Assembly: GCA_035455745.1 (NCBI GenBank)
Contig: DATIEP010000037.1
Span: 116,758 to 180,757, forward strand
Direction: 5' to 3'
Source of the DNA: JADGGM01 sp027307005
Lineage (GTDB): Bacteria; Gemmatimonadota; Gemmatimonadetes; Gemmatimonadales; Gemmatimonadaceae
DNA length: 64,000 nt
A model generated the notes under the pieces. It saw only the letters and a program-made list of their open reading frames with translations, was not told the DNA's origin and did no database searches. Below are positions 18,077 through 26,771 of the stretch, piece after piece (position 1 is the stretch's first letter; every line of letters begins with the position of its first letter). A program made the position numbers and the translations under genes.

Positions 18077-18898
18077 GTGACGCCGATACCGCGCATCACG
18101 CCCTACGAGCTGATTCTCGAGCCGCTCGAGCACGACGCCTTCCCCGAGATTCGCGCCGAAGCGGAACAGCGGGGACGCGATGCGCTGCGGCACGACGACT
18201 TTCTTCTGTTGGGCGTGGTCGGCGCCACGCTTTCGTCGATGATCGCCGACGACGCGCCCGCGGAAGCAGTCGATCAGTACGGCGAGCTGCTCTGGCAGGG
18301 CTACCGATTCTGGGTCGCGGGGCGGCGCTTCTACTCGTTCGCCGACGCCATCACGTCGAAGCTCATCGCCCCGCGCTACGGCATGACGGGTTGGCAGTTG
18401 GCCGCCCCGCCGTCCTGCTACCTCCAATTTCCAAATCAACGATTCTGGACGCGCGTCGCGCCCGACGCCCCGTTCGAGCCCGTGGACGGATGCTTCGTGG
18501 CCGAAGACGAGTCACGCGTCGATGGACGCACGCAGGTCGAGCTGCGCATCCTTCTGGTACTCGGATTGCGACCCGAGCGACCGGGCCTGTCGCTCGTGAT
18601 CGCGCACATGGATCTCGAACCGGGCGACGCCGAGCAGCGGGCGGCTGCGCCATGGGTTGCCGGAGAAGACGCATTCGCGGGGTCGCTTCCGGGCGGCGAA
18701 CGGCGCGGGCTGCGCACGTTGTCGACGCAGGGCGAGCTCGAGACGCTCGTGCTCCGTTCCCTGCACGCACTCGATGCGAGGCCCAAGCTGCTCGTCGCAC
18801 ACGATGCGGCGGCATCGCCACCATCGGACTCGACGCGACTCGCGTACGTCGAGGTGCTGACCGGCGACAATGCGGGACCGGCTCATTCCACGGGCTGA
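18077..18898 (+). CDS. Uncharacterised 273-residue protein
   Basis: Not recognised. The frame is open from 18020, inside the end of the preceding gene, but the GTG at 18077 (MTPIPRITPYEL) avoids most overlap; neither start has a convincing ribosome binding site. The protein has aromatic-rich central segments (WQGYRFWVAGRRFYSFADAI, WQLAAPPSCYLQFPNQRFW) and an acidic domain with VELRILLVLGLRPERPGLSLV, but no membrane anchor. It lies between a coupled unknown gene and endonuclease III and is probably expressed with the former. Confidence 0.68.
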   Translation: MTPIPRITPYELILEPLEHDAFPEIRAEAEQRGRDALRHDDFLLLGVVGATLSSMIADDAPAEAVDQYGELLWQGYRFWVAGRRFYSFADAITSKLIAPRYGMTGWQLAAPPSCYLQFPNQRFWTRVAPDAPFEPVDGCFVAEDESRVDGRTQVELRILLVLGLRPERPGLSLVIAHMDLEPGDAEQRAAAPWVAGEDAFAGSLPGGERRGLRTLSTQGELETLVLRSLHALDARPKLLVAHDAAASPPSDSTRLAYVEVLTGDNAGPAHSTG

Positions 18899-18920
18899 CG
18901 CAGCGCCGTATTTTGTCCGC

Positions 18921-19637
18921 ATGTCTCCGCGCACTCGCGCCACGCCCAAGAAAAAGACGACGCCACGAGCTCGAGCGGCAAGGCCTCGCGTGCGCTCCAA
19001 AGCAACGGCAACGCCGGCGCGCGCCGAGGAATATTATCGCCGCTTGTCGCTGGCGTACCCGGACGCGCATTGCGCGCTCAATCATCGCAACGCGTATCAG
19101 CTGCTCGTCGCAACGATCTTGAGTGCGCAGTGCACTGACGTGCGCGTGAACATGGTCACACCCGCATTGTTCGCGAAGTATCCGAACGCAGCCGCGCTCG
19201 CCGACGCCGACCGCGAGACGCTCGAAGAGATGATCAAGAGCACCGGATTCTTTCGCAGCAAAGCAAAGAGTCTGTCGGGGATGTCGCGGGCCCTGGTCGA
19301 GCGGCACGGCGGGAACGTCCCGCGCACGATGGACGAGCTCACCGCGCTCCCCGGTGTGGGCCGCAAGACCGCGAACGTCGTGCTCGGCAACGCGTTCGGG
19401 GTCAACGACGGCATCGTGGTCGACACCCACGTGGCGCGACTCTCCAAGCGGCTTGGCCTAACGAAAGAAACGGATCCGATGAAAATCGAGCGCGCGCTCA
19501 TTCCGCTCTTCCCGCGCGACCAGTGGACCATGCTGTCGCACCTGCTCATCGAGCACGGGCGCCGCATCTGCGAGGCGCGCCGACCGAAATGCGAGCAGTG
19601 TGTCCTCAATGACCTCTGCCCCTCATCACTCGTATGA
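18921..19637 (+). CDS. nth: Endonuclease III (DNA glycosylase/AP lyase)
   Basis: Base-excision repair enzyme that removes oxidised pyrimidines. The helix-hairpin-helix LPGVGRKTANVVLGNAFG carries the catalytic lysine, the aspartate follows in VVDTHVARLSKRLGL, and the [4Fe-4S] cluster cysteines are C217, C224, C227 and C233 in the exact C-x6-C-x2-C-x5-C spacing. Length is 238 residues, including a basic N-terminal extension (PKKKTTPRARAARPRVRSK) absent from the E. coli enzyme and probably adding DNA affinity. ATG 18921 is preferred to 18870, which overlaps the preceding gene. It overlaps the EVE gene by ATGA. Confidence 0.95.
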   Translation: MSPRTRATPKKKTTPRARAARPRVRSKATATPARAEEYYRRLSLAYPDAHCALNHRNAYQLLVATILSAQCTDVRVNMVTPALFAKYPNAAALADADRETLEEMIKSTGFFRSKAKSLSGMSRALVERHGGNVPRTMDELTALPGVGRKTANVVLGNAFGVNDGIVVDTHVARLSKRLGLTKETDPMKIERALIPLFPRDQWTMLSHLLIEHGRRICEARRPKCEQCVLNDLCPSSLV

Positions 19638-20110
19638 CTGCCAAGCGACGCTGGCTGGTGAAATCGGAGCCGACCACGTTTTCGTGGCAGCATCTCTGGA
19701 AATCGCCGCGCCGCACGACGTGTTGGGACGGCGTACGAAATTTCCAAGCGCGGAACTACTTGCGCGATCAGATGCAGGTGGGCGACCCGGTGTTCTTCTA
19801 CCACTCGAACGCGGACCCGACCGCCATCATGGGCATCTGTGAAGTAGTGCGATCCGGATATCCCGACGACACGGCGTTCGACAAGAAGTCAGGGCACTTC
19901 GATCCGAAGAGCGATCCAGCGAATCCAACCTGGTACATGGTGGACTTGCGCGCGGTGCACCCGTTGGCGCATCCGCCGACGCTGGCGCGGCTGCGCGAGG
20001 AACGCGGGCTCGCGCACATGGTGCTCTTGAAGAAAGGCAGCCGCCTGTCCGTGCAGCCTGTGACCGATCAGGAGTGGGACATCATCGACCGGATCGGAGA
20101 AGCGGGCTGA
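19634..20110 (+). CDS. EVE-domain protein
   Basis: 158-residue PUA-like EVE domain protein, full-length single domain. WLVKSEPTTFSW at the N-terminus, WDGVRNFQARNYLRDQMQVGD and FFYHSNADPTAIMGICEVV are the standard EVE segments, and KKGSRLSVQPVTDQEWDII ends the domain. EVE proteins are thought to bind modified bases in DNA or RNA. Here the gene is coupled by an ATGA overlap to endonuclease III, so a link to DNA base damage or modification is a reasonable inference, though EVE genes sit in many contexts. Confidence 0.9.
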   Translation: MTAKRRWLVKSEPTTFSWQHLWKSPRRTTCWDGVRNFQARNYLRDQMQVGDPVFFYHSNADPTAIMGICEVVRSGYPDDTAFDKKSGHFDPKSDPANPTWYMVDLRAVHPLAHPPTLARLREERGLAHMVLLKKGSRLSVQPVTDQEWDIIDRIGEAG

Positions 20111-20214
20111 GGCCGTGCATCGGGCCGTCGCCTGCGCTATCGTTCACCGGCGGATGGCTCTCGTCGCGCCGGCCGGCGCGGCATGCATTGTCAGACTTCA
20201 GGCATCGGCTCGCT

Positions 20215-20676
20215 ATGTCGAAAACCGCAACGATCGAGACGAACCGGGGCACCATTGTAGCCGAGCTGTTCAACAAGGAAGCGCCCGGCACGGTGGCGAA
20301 CTTCGAGAAGCTCGCGAACAGCAAATTCTACGACGGCGTGAAGTTTCATCGCGTCGTGCCGGACTTCGTGGTGCAGGGCGGCGACCCGCTCTCGCGCGAG
20401 CTGCCGGCCGGTGATCGCCGCATCGGCACGGGCGGTCCGGGATGGAAGATCAAGTGCGAGACCAAGGGCAACCCGCACAAGCACCAGGTGGGCGCGCTCT
20501 CGATGGCGCACGCGGGGAAGGACACGGGCGGCAGTCAGTTCTTCATGGTGCTGAGCGAGCAGAACACGAAGCACTTGAACGGCGTGCATACGGTGTTCGG
20601 CAAGATCACGCGCGGCTTGGATGTCATGCAGAAGATCCAGCCCAACGACACGATGACCTCGGTGCGCGTCGAGTAA
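20215..20676 (+). CDS. Cyclophilin-type peptidyl-prolyl cis-trans isomerase
   Basis: 153-residue cytoplasmic cyclophilin with no signal peptide. Active-site segments FHRVVPDFVVQGGDP (catalytic Arg in FHRV), GSQFFMVLSEQN and NGVHTVFGKITRGLDVM are intact. ATG 20215 starts MSKTATIETNRGTIVAEL, the usual N-terminus; an earlier in-frame start at 20074 overlaps the EVE gene and adds a non-conserved tail, so I rejected it. It accelerates proline isomerisation in folding proteins and needs no partner from the neighbourhood. Confidence 0.94.
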   Translation: MSKTATIETNRGTIVAELFNKEAPGTVANFEKLANSKFYDGVKFHRVVPDFVVQGGDPLSRELPAGDRRIGTGGPGWKIKCETKGNPHKHQVGALSMAHAGKDTGGSQFFMVLSEQNTKHLNGVHTVFGKITRGLDVMQKIQPNDTMTSVRVE

Positions 20677-20743
20677 TCGTCAGGCTGGCGGCGCACGACG
20701 GCGTGCGCATCGAATCACAGTCACTTTCTGGAGAGATCGAGCA

Positions 20744-20896
20744 ATGGCGGCCCCGCTTCCCGGAGACAAGAAGGCCGGTTTCACCGGTCTCATCGTCGGT
20801 GTGATCGTGCTGTTCTGCATTCTGTACAGCATCGTGCTGCTCACGAACCGGCACTACGAGGGGAGGGAGCAAGCGACAGCGGCGGCGACGCAGTAG
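20744..20896 (+). CDS. Small single-span membrane protein (50 residues)
   Basis: Short gene preceded by GGAGAG about 7 bases before the ATG. The peptide starts MAAPLPGDKKAGF, has one hydrophobic span (about residues 13-35, LIVGVIVLFCILYSIVLL) and ends in a polar tail. Charge distribution suggests an N-in topology. It lies 67 bases after the cyclophilin gene and directly before a strong terminator hairpin, the expected end of a transcript. Function unknown. Confidence 0.6.
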   Translation: MAAPLPGDKKAGFTGLIVGVIVLFCILYSIVLLTNRHYEGREQATAAATQ

Positions 20897-20909
20897 GCGC
20901 GGCGGCCCC

Positions 20910-20972
20910 CGCCCACGCGACACGAGGGAGCGCGACGCGTTAGGCGTCGCGCTCCCTCGTATCGCGTGGGCG
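20910..20972. terminator. Long bidirectional terminator hairpin
   Basis: A 29-bp stem (20910-20938 with 20944-20972) with one C-A mismatch and a 5-base GTTAG loop separates convergent genes. The loop plus the first two bases of the right arm spell GTTAGGC. There is no long T tract. The length and near-perfection are unusual for a simple terminator. Confidence 0.75.
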
Positions 20973-20987
20973 GGTTGCGTCAGGCGA

Positions 20988-21776
20988 TCAGCTGCCGACC
21001 GGCGCGGCCACCAGGTCGCGGGTCATCATCTCGAGATCGAAGCCGTCCTTGCGAATGCGCTGGTCGTAGTAGAGCACGGTGAGAACGATCGAAACGACCG
21101 GCAGCACCAGGATCTCCGCCACGGCATTGATCAGGAGTCGCGCCGTCGGGGCCATAGGCACGAACGCGAGCGCAAGTTGCAACGCGAAAATCACCGCGAA
21201 GACAATCAGCCACGCGAGACACTGCGTCCCGAGGATTCGCATCTTGAAGCCTTGCGAGAGGTCGCGAGACCGGTGGAACGCGTCTTCGAAGCTTTTGTTC
21301 TCGATGAGCAACACCGGGACGACGGCAAACCAACGAAGGAACAGGTAAAAGCCGCCGATGCTGAACGTGAACGCGCCGGCGATGAACGCGACGAAGCGAA
21401 TGCCGATCGCAGCGCCAATGAGCTGCAGCCACTTGGAGAATGCCGTTTTGATCGCTCGCGCCGGATCGATCGTTCCCTCGAGGTATGCGTCCGATGCCGC
21501 GACGATGATTCCGTTCTTCACGACGAAGCCCCAGAGCCACACGATCGGCATGAGCGCCAAGACGAGCGGATTGAAGCCGTAGCTCGAGCCTACCGGATGC
21601 GTCGGCGACAGGAGAGTGAAGACGCCGCTCATCCAGAGCACGATCCACGACGGAAACGCCGACAGCACCATGATCATCACAATGGTCGCGAAATGCCGGC
21701 GATACACTTGGATCGAGAAGTCGATGATTTCGTACGCGGTTCGCTCTCGAACTTGCGGTGTTGCGCTGGTGGCCAT
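20988..21776 (-). CDS. Polytopic membrane protein of unknown function
   Basis: 262 residues with about five or six membrane segments separated by short loops. The N-terminus YEIIDFSIQVYRRHFATIVM and the C-terminal YYDQRIRKDGFDLEMM resemble the membrane domain attached to some glycerophosphodiester phosphodiesterases and related DUF proteins, where a similar YYDxRxRxEGFDxE tail is common. It has no catalytic domain of its own. It is transcribed away from the TetR gene at 22016 and shares that upstream region. Transport or membrane-scaffolding roles are possible but not shown. Confidence 0.7.
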   Translation of the reverse strand: MATSATPQVRERTAYEIIDFSIQVYRRHFATIVMIMVLSAFPSWIVLWMSGVFTLLSPTHPVGSSYGFNPLVLALMPIVWLWGFVVKNGIIVAASDAYLEGTIDPARAIKTAFSKWLQLIGAAIGIRFVAFIAGAFTFSIGGFYLFLRWFAVVPVLLIENKSFEDAFHRSRDLSQGFKMRILGTQCLAWLIVFAVIFALQLALAFVPMAPTARLLINAVAEILVLPVVSIVLTVLYYDQRIRKDGFDLEMMTRDLVAAPVGS

Positions 21777-21929
21777 GGGAATGTCGCGCTGACGGAGGGA
21801 TGACTAACGGGGACGGATATGATGTAGGACGACGGCCTCGAGAGGCAAGCTACGCCGGGGTCACCAGCGGCCGAGCCCGGCAGCTTGAAATCGCTGGCGT
21901 TGCGTATCCGGTGGCACCGAGGCATTATT

Positions 21930-21943
21930 ACTGACTGTTCAGT
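21930..21943. promoter_or_regulatory. Candidate TetR operator palindrome
   Basis: ACTGA-CTGT-TCAGT is a perfect 5-bp inverted repeat in the region upstream of the TetR gene. A related 16-base stretch at 22020-22035, overlapping the first codons of that gene, matches 21931-21946 at 13 of 16 positions. A half-site TCAGTTAC follows at 21957-21964. The repeated element fits autoregulation by the adjacent TetR protein; binding is inference. Confidence 0.5.
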
Positions 21944-22015
21944 TACTTGGCTATCGTCAGTTACAGTGGCCGCGCCGCCATTGATTGGGTCTTGGCGGCG
22001 TCAGCTTGAAACTAC

Positions 22016-22744
22016 ATGACTGACTCGTCGGTTACTAAAAAAAGGACCCTGAAACCTATGATCGCTGCTTCTCCCGACGAACCACGTTGGCGCCGGCTTC
22101 CCGAGGCCAGGCCGCGCCAGATTCTCGATGCCGCCATCGACGTGTTCGGCGACTCCGGCCTCGCCGCTGCACGCCTCGAGGACATCGCGAAGCGGGCTGG
22201 TGTGTCCAAAGGCACCATCTACCTCTACTTCTCGAACAAAGAAACGCTCTTCTGCGAGATGATCCGCCAGCTCGTTGGCGACACGATCATCCAGGCTCAA
22301 GCGCGCGCGGTTGCGACGAGCGTCTCCGCGGTGGAGCAGTTGATCGACTACGCGCACACGGTGTGGCAGCACATTCGCACGCCGATGTTCGAGAAACTTC
22401 ACCGATTGGCTATTGGTGAACTGCCCAACTTCCCCGCTCTCCTGGAGTTCTTCCATCGCGAGGTGCCGGGACGGAACGTCCAAGCGATCGCAGGCATTCT
22501 CCGTCATGGGATCGCCACGGGCGAATTCCGCGAGATGGACGAGCTGGAAGGCGCGCGCATGTTTCAGGCGCTGATTTTCAGTCACGGGATCTGGTGTGCG
22601 CAACGGGAACGGAACCCGCTCGTGGCGCATCTGACCGACGAGGAGGTGCTGGGGCAGCTCCTCGACTTTTTTCTGGGCGCGGTGCGAAAGGATGCGGCGT
22701 CGCGTCCGGCCTCGCCTGCTTCTTCCGCGGCGAACGAGGCATGA
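22016..22744 (+). CDS. TetR/AcrR-family transcriptional regulator
   Basis: 242-residue regulator. The helix-turn-helix spans about residues 33-80 (ILDAAIDVFGDSGLAAARLE, AGVSKGTIYLYFSNKETLF); the rest is a helical ligand-binding domain. It is the first gene of an efflux operon, joined to the TolC gene by an ATGA overlap, so it most likely represses this operon and is relieved by an efflux substrate. The ATG at 22016 begins MTDSSVTKK; a second ATG at 22058 is possible. The C-terminal tail is Ala/Ser/Pro-rich. Confidence 0.92.
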   Translation: MTDSSVTKKRTLKPMIAASPDEPRWRRLPEARPRQILDAAIDVFGDSGLAAARLEDIAKRAGVSKGTIYLYFSNKETLFCEMIRQLVGDTIIQAQARAVATSVSAVEQLIDYAHTVWQHIRTPMFEKLHRLAIGELPNFPALLEFFHREVPGRNVQAIAGILRHGIATGEFREMDELEGARMFQALIFSHGIWCAQRERNPLVAHLTDEEVLGQLLDFFLGAVRKDAASRPASPASSAANEA

Positions 22745-24108
22745 CTGTGCATGCATGGGGTCGGTTGGGACAGGCGGTAGCGGTGGTGTCGATGATGGCG
22801 ATCGGGGGACGGGCGTCCACGGTGCACGCGCAACCGCAGGAGCGCGACACCGCGTTCTCGGGCGCGCTTTCGTTAGGCGACGCCGCGCGCATGGCGGCGC
22901 GCCAGAGCGCGACGGCGCAAGAGGCGTACTTCCAGGCAGCGCAGTCGGCGGCGCAGGTGACGCTGGCGCGGAGCGACTTGTTGCCTAACGTCTCGGCGTA
23001 CGCCATGGAGCACGGCGTCACGATCAACACCGCGACGTTCGGCTTTGCGCTCCCCGGCCTGGATCCCGGCGGCCAGCTCCTCGGCCCGGTCAACACCATC
23101 GACGTGCGCGGCAAACTGTCGCAGACGATTTTCGACTGGGCGGCCTTGAGCCGGCTGCGCAGCGCGAAGTCGACGGCCGTGGCCAGCAACGCCACCGCGT
23201 CCGATGTGGCCGAGCAGGCGGCGGTGGCGGCGTCGCTGGCGTATTTGCGGGCCCAACGGGCGGACGCCCAGCTCGCCGCGCGCGAAGCCGACTCGGTGCT
23301 CGCGGACTCGTTGCTGAGCATCGCGAACGATCAGGTCGCGGCGGGAGTCGGCGTCGCGCTCGACGTCACGCGGGCGCGGGCCCAGGTCGCATCGGTGCGC
23401 GCGCAGCTCATCGCCGCGCGGAACGAACGCGACCGCGCGCGCCTCGACCTGCTCCGCGCGCTCGGGCTGCCGCTGGATGCGCACATCGAGCTGGCCGACA
23501 CGCTGACCCGGCTCGTGATGTCGGACACGATGCCTAACGAACAGGCGGCCATCGCCAGGGCGCTCCGCAACCGGCCCGACCTTCGCGCCGCCGACGAGCA
23601 GCTGCTCGCCGCGCGGCAGACGTCGGGCGCAATCCGCGCCGAACGACTGCCGTCGCTCACCGCATTCGGCGATGAGGGATGGCTCGGCACGAACAGCGGG
23701 AACAAGCTGAACACGTATCAGTGGGGCGTGCAGGTGTCGGTGCCGGTCTTCGATGGACTCCGTCGCGAGGGCCGCATCGAGGAATCCGAGGCCCGGGTGA
23801 GCGAGATCGATGTGCGCCGGCGCGACCTGCGTCAGCAAGCGGCCATCGAAGTGCGCGGCGCCTTGCTCGACCTCGGCTCGGCGCGTCAAGCGGTGGACGC
23901 GGCGCGCGAGGAGCTGCAGTTGACGGAGCAGGAAGTCGCGCAGGCGCGCGACCGGTTTCGCGCCGGCGTCTCGGGGAACGCGGACGTCATCACGGCGTCG
24001 CTCACCCTGAACACGTCGCGTACGCAATTGGTCGATGCGCTCGCGTCGTACCAGTCGGCGCGCGTCGGCCTGGCGCGTGCGTTAGGCTCGGTGACGACCC
24101 TGCCATAG
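22741..24108 (+). CDS. TolC-family outer membrane efflux protein
   Basis: 455-residue TolC-like protein. It opens with a basic and then hydrophobic stretch (GRLGQAVAVVSMMAIGGR), which fits a signal peptide, then two structural repeats of coiled helices (LSLGDAARMAARQSATAQEA to RLRSAKST; LRNRPDLRAADEQLLAARQ to QAARDRF-like coils). It would form the outer-membrane channel for the EmrA-like adaptor encoded next. The start overlaps the TetR stop (ATGA). Four GTTAGGC/GCCTAAC words occur in this 1.4-kb gene, among the denser clusters in the window. Confidence 0.9.
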   Translation: MTVHAWGRLGQAVAVVSMMAIGGRASTVHAQPQERDTAFSGALSLGDAARMAARQSATAQEAYFQAAQSAAQVTLARSDLLPNVSAYAMEHGVTINTATFGFALPGLDPGGQLLGPVNTIDVRGKLSQTIFDWAALSRLRSAKSTAVASNATASDVAEQAAVAASLAYLRAQRADAQLAAREADSVLADSLLSIANDQVAAGVGVALDVTRARAQVASVRAQLIAARNERDRARLDLLRALGLPLDAHIELADTLTRLVMSDTMPNEQAAIARALRNRPDLRAADEQLLAARQTSGAIRAERLPSLTAFGDEGWLGTNSGNKLNTYQWGVQVSVPVFDGLRREGRIEESEARVSEIDVRRRDLRQQAAIEVRGALLDLGSARQAVDAAREELQLTEQEVAQARDRFRAGVSGNADVITASLTLNTSRTQLVDALASYQSARVGLARALGSVTTLP

Positions 24109-24177
24109 CGCAGACGCGCATCACGTGACTCACGCAATCGACGACGAACGATCAGGACCTCTGACGATGGATACATC

Positions 24178-25296
24178 ATGGCGACGATGGTCGATGAAGT
24201 AGACCAGGAACATTCCGAGACCACGCCGGCGAAGGCCGAGCATCCGCCGGCCGCGCCGTCGAAGCGCAAGTACGTCGTGCCGATCATCGCGATCGTGGTG
24301 CTCATCGCGCTGGTGTGGGGCGTCAAGTCGTACCTGTACGCGCGGGTGCACGAGAGCACGGACGACGCGCAGGTCGATGGCCACATCATTCCTGTGCTGG
24401 CCAAAGTCGGCGGCTACGTGAGCTCGGTGCGCGTCCAGGACAACGACTCGGTGCACGCCGGCGACACGTTGGCGACGATCGATGACGCGGAGTACAAGGT
24501 GAGGGTGGCGCTGGCGGAAGCGGATCTGACCGCGGCGCGCTTCACCGTCGGATCGGCACGTGCACCGGGACAGGCGCGCGCAGCGGTGACGTCGGCGACG
24601 AGCCAGTACGCGGCGCAGGACGCGCGGATCACGGCCGCGCGCGCCGAAGAGGAGCAAGCGCAATCGGACCTCACGCGCATGAAGGCGCTGGCGGCCAAGC
24701 AGATCATATCCAGCCAACAACTGGATGCGGCGCAGGCCGCCGCCGATGCCGCGGCGGCGAACTTGCAGGCCGTGCAGCGACAGGCGGCGGCGGGCAATGC
24801 GGGCGTCACGAGCGCCCAGGCAGGGGTGCGCGTGGCGCAAGCGCGCACGCAAGCGGCGCAGGCAGCGCTCGACGATGCCCAGCTCCAGTTGAGCTACACG
24901 GTGATCACGGCGCCGGTGAGTGGAACGGTGTCCAAGAAGATCGTCGAGTTAGGCCAACTGTTGCAGCCGGGACAGACGCTCATGTCTGTCGTGGCGGACA
25001 CCGGCACATGGATCACGGCCAACTTCAAGGAAACGCAGCTCGCCAAGATGCGCGTCGGTCAGCCGGTCGAGATCGACGTGGATGCCTATCCGGGGTGCAC
25101 CGCCGAAGGAAAAGTGCAGAGCCTGAGTGCCGCCACGGGGGCACGATTCGCCCTGCTGCCGCCGGACAATGCGACAGGCAACTTCACCAAAGTCGTGCAG
25201 CGGGTGCCGGTGCGCATCATGGTGACGAAGGGCTGCGGCACGGCCCGCCCGTTGCGGCAGGGCCTGTCGGTGGTGGCGCACGTGAAGACGGGCTGA
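24178..25296 (+). CDS. EmrA/HlyD-family membrane fusion protein
   Basis: 372-residue periplasmic adaptor with one N-terminal membrane anchor (about residues 32-50, YVVPIIAIVVLIALVWGV). Family marks are ESTDDAQVDGHIIPVLAKV after the anchor, a long alanine-rich coiled coil in the middle, and ITAPVSGTVSKKIVELGQ in the lipoyl half-motif. This is the EmrA type, which normally pairs with a DHA2-class MFS pump (EmrB). No such pump gene follows: the next gene is an HD-domain protein 214 bases away. The partner must be encoded elsewhere, or the system uses a different transporter. Confidence 0.9.
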   Translation: MATMVDEVDQEHSETTPAKAEHPPAAPSKRKYVVPIIAIVVLIALVWGVKSYLYARVHESTDDAQVDGHIIPVLAKVGGYVSSVRVQDNDSVHAGDTLATIDDAEYKVRVALAEADLTAARFTVGSARAPGQARAAVTSATSQYAAQDARITAARAEEEQAQSDLTRMKALAAKQIISSQQLDAAQAAADAAAANLQAVQRQAAAGNAGVTSAQAGVRVAQARTQAAQAALDDAQLQLSYTVITAPVSGTVSKKIVELGQLLQPGQTLMSVVADTGTWITANFKETQLAKMRVGQPVEIDVDAYPGCTAEGKVQSLSAATGARFALLPPDNATGNFTKVVQRVPVRIMVTKGCGTARPLRQGLSVVAHVKTG

Positions 25297-25510
25297 CCTG
25301 CGCCTAACGGAATGCGTCTGGCGTACCGCTGATCGGCTGGTCGCAGAATGCCTGCACCGTTCGACCGTTCGCCGGAGGCGCGCGCGGTCACGATGGGCAT
25401 CGCGCGCACTGACGCGTCCGGCGGCGCCGAGCTTGGTCGGGCGACCCGTCGCTCCTAAGTTATGGTGGGAAGGTGAGGTCCGCGTTCCAGCATTCCAGCC
25501 CAGCCCCGAC

Positions 25511-26107
25511 ATGACAGCTCTGCCGCCGCGCGCCGACGCGCTCGCGCTCATGCAGGAATTCACGGCCAGCGAATCGCTCCGAAAACACATGCTCGCCGTG
25601 GAGTCGGCGATGCGCGCGTACGCTTCGCACTATGGCGAGGATCCGGAGCGATGGGGTCTTGCCGGCCTCATGCACGACTTCGATTACGAGCGATTTCCGA
25701 ACGCGGCGCATGCCGCGGATGCGGAGCATCCGGCCCACGGCGCGCGACTTTTGCGCGAGCGCGGGTATCCAGAGGATGTGGTCATGGCGATTCTCGGGCA
25801 CGCGCCGTACACCGGCGTCGCGCGCACGACGCCAATGGCGCGCGCGCTGTTCGCGGTGGACGAGCTGACCGGTCTCATCACGGCGACTGCGTTGGTGAAG
25901 CCATCGCGCAGCGTGCACGATGTCGATGCCCGATCCGTCCGGAAGAAGATGAAGGACAAGGCATTCGCGCGGGGCGTTAGTCGCGAGGACGTCGTCCTTG
26001 GCGCGCAGGAATTGGGGGTCGAGCTCGATACGCACATCCAGTTCGTCATTGAGGCGATGCGCGCGAACGCAGACGCCATCGGGTTGGCTGGCGTCCCAGG
26101 GGGCTAA
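25511..26107 (+). CDS. HD-domain phosphohydrolase
   Basis: 198-residue HD-superfamily protein. The metal-binding residues fit KHMLAVESAM (H), LAGLMHDFDYE (HD), HPAHGARLLRERGY and ILGHAP (distal His). This is the compact form found in many predicted HDIG-type hydrolases acting on nucleotides or other phosphate esters; the substrate is unknown. ATG 25511 is chosen because the 26 residues of the longer frame are not domain-like and no other start is near. It stands between the two efflux operons without coupling to either. Confidence 0.82.
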   Translation: MTALPPRADALALMQEFTASESLRKHMLAVESAMRAYASHYGEDPERWGLAGLMHDFDYERFPNAAHAADAEHPAHGARLLRERGYPEDVVMAILGHAPYTGVARTTPMARALFAVDELTGLITATALVKPSRSVHDVDARSVRKKMKDKAFARGVSREDVVLGAQELGVELDTHIQFVIEAMRANADAIGLAGVPGG

Positions 26108-26171
26108 ATGGCGTGCTTCAACGGTTTCCCTCCGCGGCGCGTTACCCACATGGACGTCTGCCGGGACGAGA

Positions 26172-26771
26172 ATGCACGCAGCGCTGTCTCTTCACACCGC
26201 CCAACACGTGCCTGAGCCGTCGACCGAATGGTCGGCTCGCACGCGCGAGCGGGACCTGATTGTTGCGGCACAACACGGTGATCGCGATGCGTTCGCGGAG
26301 CTGGTGACGTTGCACCAGCGCCGGGCGTACGCGGTGGCGCGCGCAATCACGGCCACGCACGAGGATGCCGAAGATGCAGTGCAGGAGGGCTTCTTGCACG
26401 CCTACCGTGCGCTCGATCGGTTTCGGCCGGAGCAGGCGTTCGGCGCATGGCTCCATCGCATCGTGGCTAACGCGGCGCTCGACATTGGACGTCGTCGGCG
26501 CGTGCGCGACGCGGACACGTTGTCCGACTCGGTGGCGCTGCCGTTTCGCGATCCGGCGGAGCACGATGAACTTCGCCGGCGCCTTGCGGAGGGACTCGAG
26601 GAGCTGTCGCAACGGCAACGGTCGGTGATCGTCCTGCACGACGTCGAAGGATTTACGCACGGCGAAATCGGCAGCATGCTGGGGATACCGGAAGGGACGG
26701 CTCGTTCGGACCTCCATCATGCGCGGGCCGCGCTTCGTCGAACGCTGGGAGACCTCTGGAGTCAACGATGA
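26172..26771 (+). CDS. ECF-type RNA polymerase sigma factor
   Basis: 199-residue sigma-70 family member with only regions 2 and 4. Region 2 is recognisable from LVTLHQRRAYAVARAI through EDAEDAVQEGFLHAYRALDR to FGAWLHRIVANAALDIGRRR; region 4 is LSQRQRSVIVLHDVEGFTHG and EIGSMLGIPEGTARSDLHHA. ATG 26172, after GGGACGAGA, is chosen over the long frame from 25998, which overlaps the HD gene. It overlaps the next gene by ATGA and probably heads the operon that runs through the anti-sigma-like protein to the MacB-type permease. Confidence 0.93.
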   Translation: MHAALSLHTAQHVPEPSTEWSARTRERDLIVAAQHGDRDAFAELVTLHQRRAYAVARAITATHEDAEDAVQEGFLHAYRALDRFRPEQAFGAWLHRIVANAALDIGRRRRVRDADTLSDSVALPFRDPAEHDELRRRLAEGLEELSQRQRSVIVLHDVEGFTHGEIGSMLGIPEGTARSDLHHARAALRRTLGDLWSQR

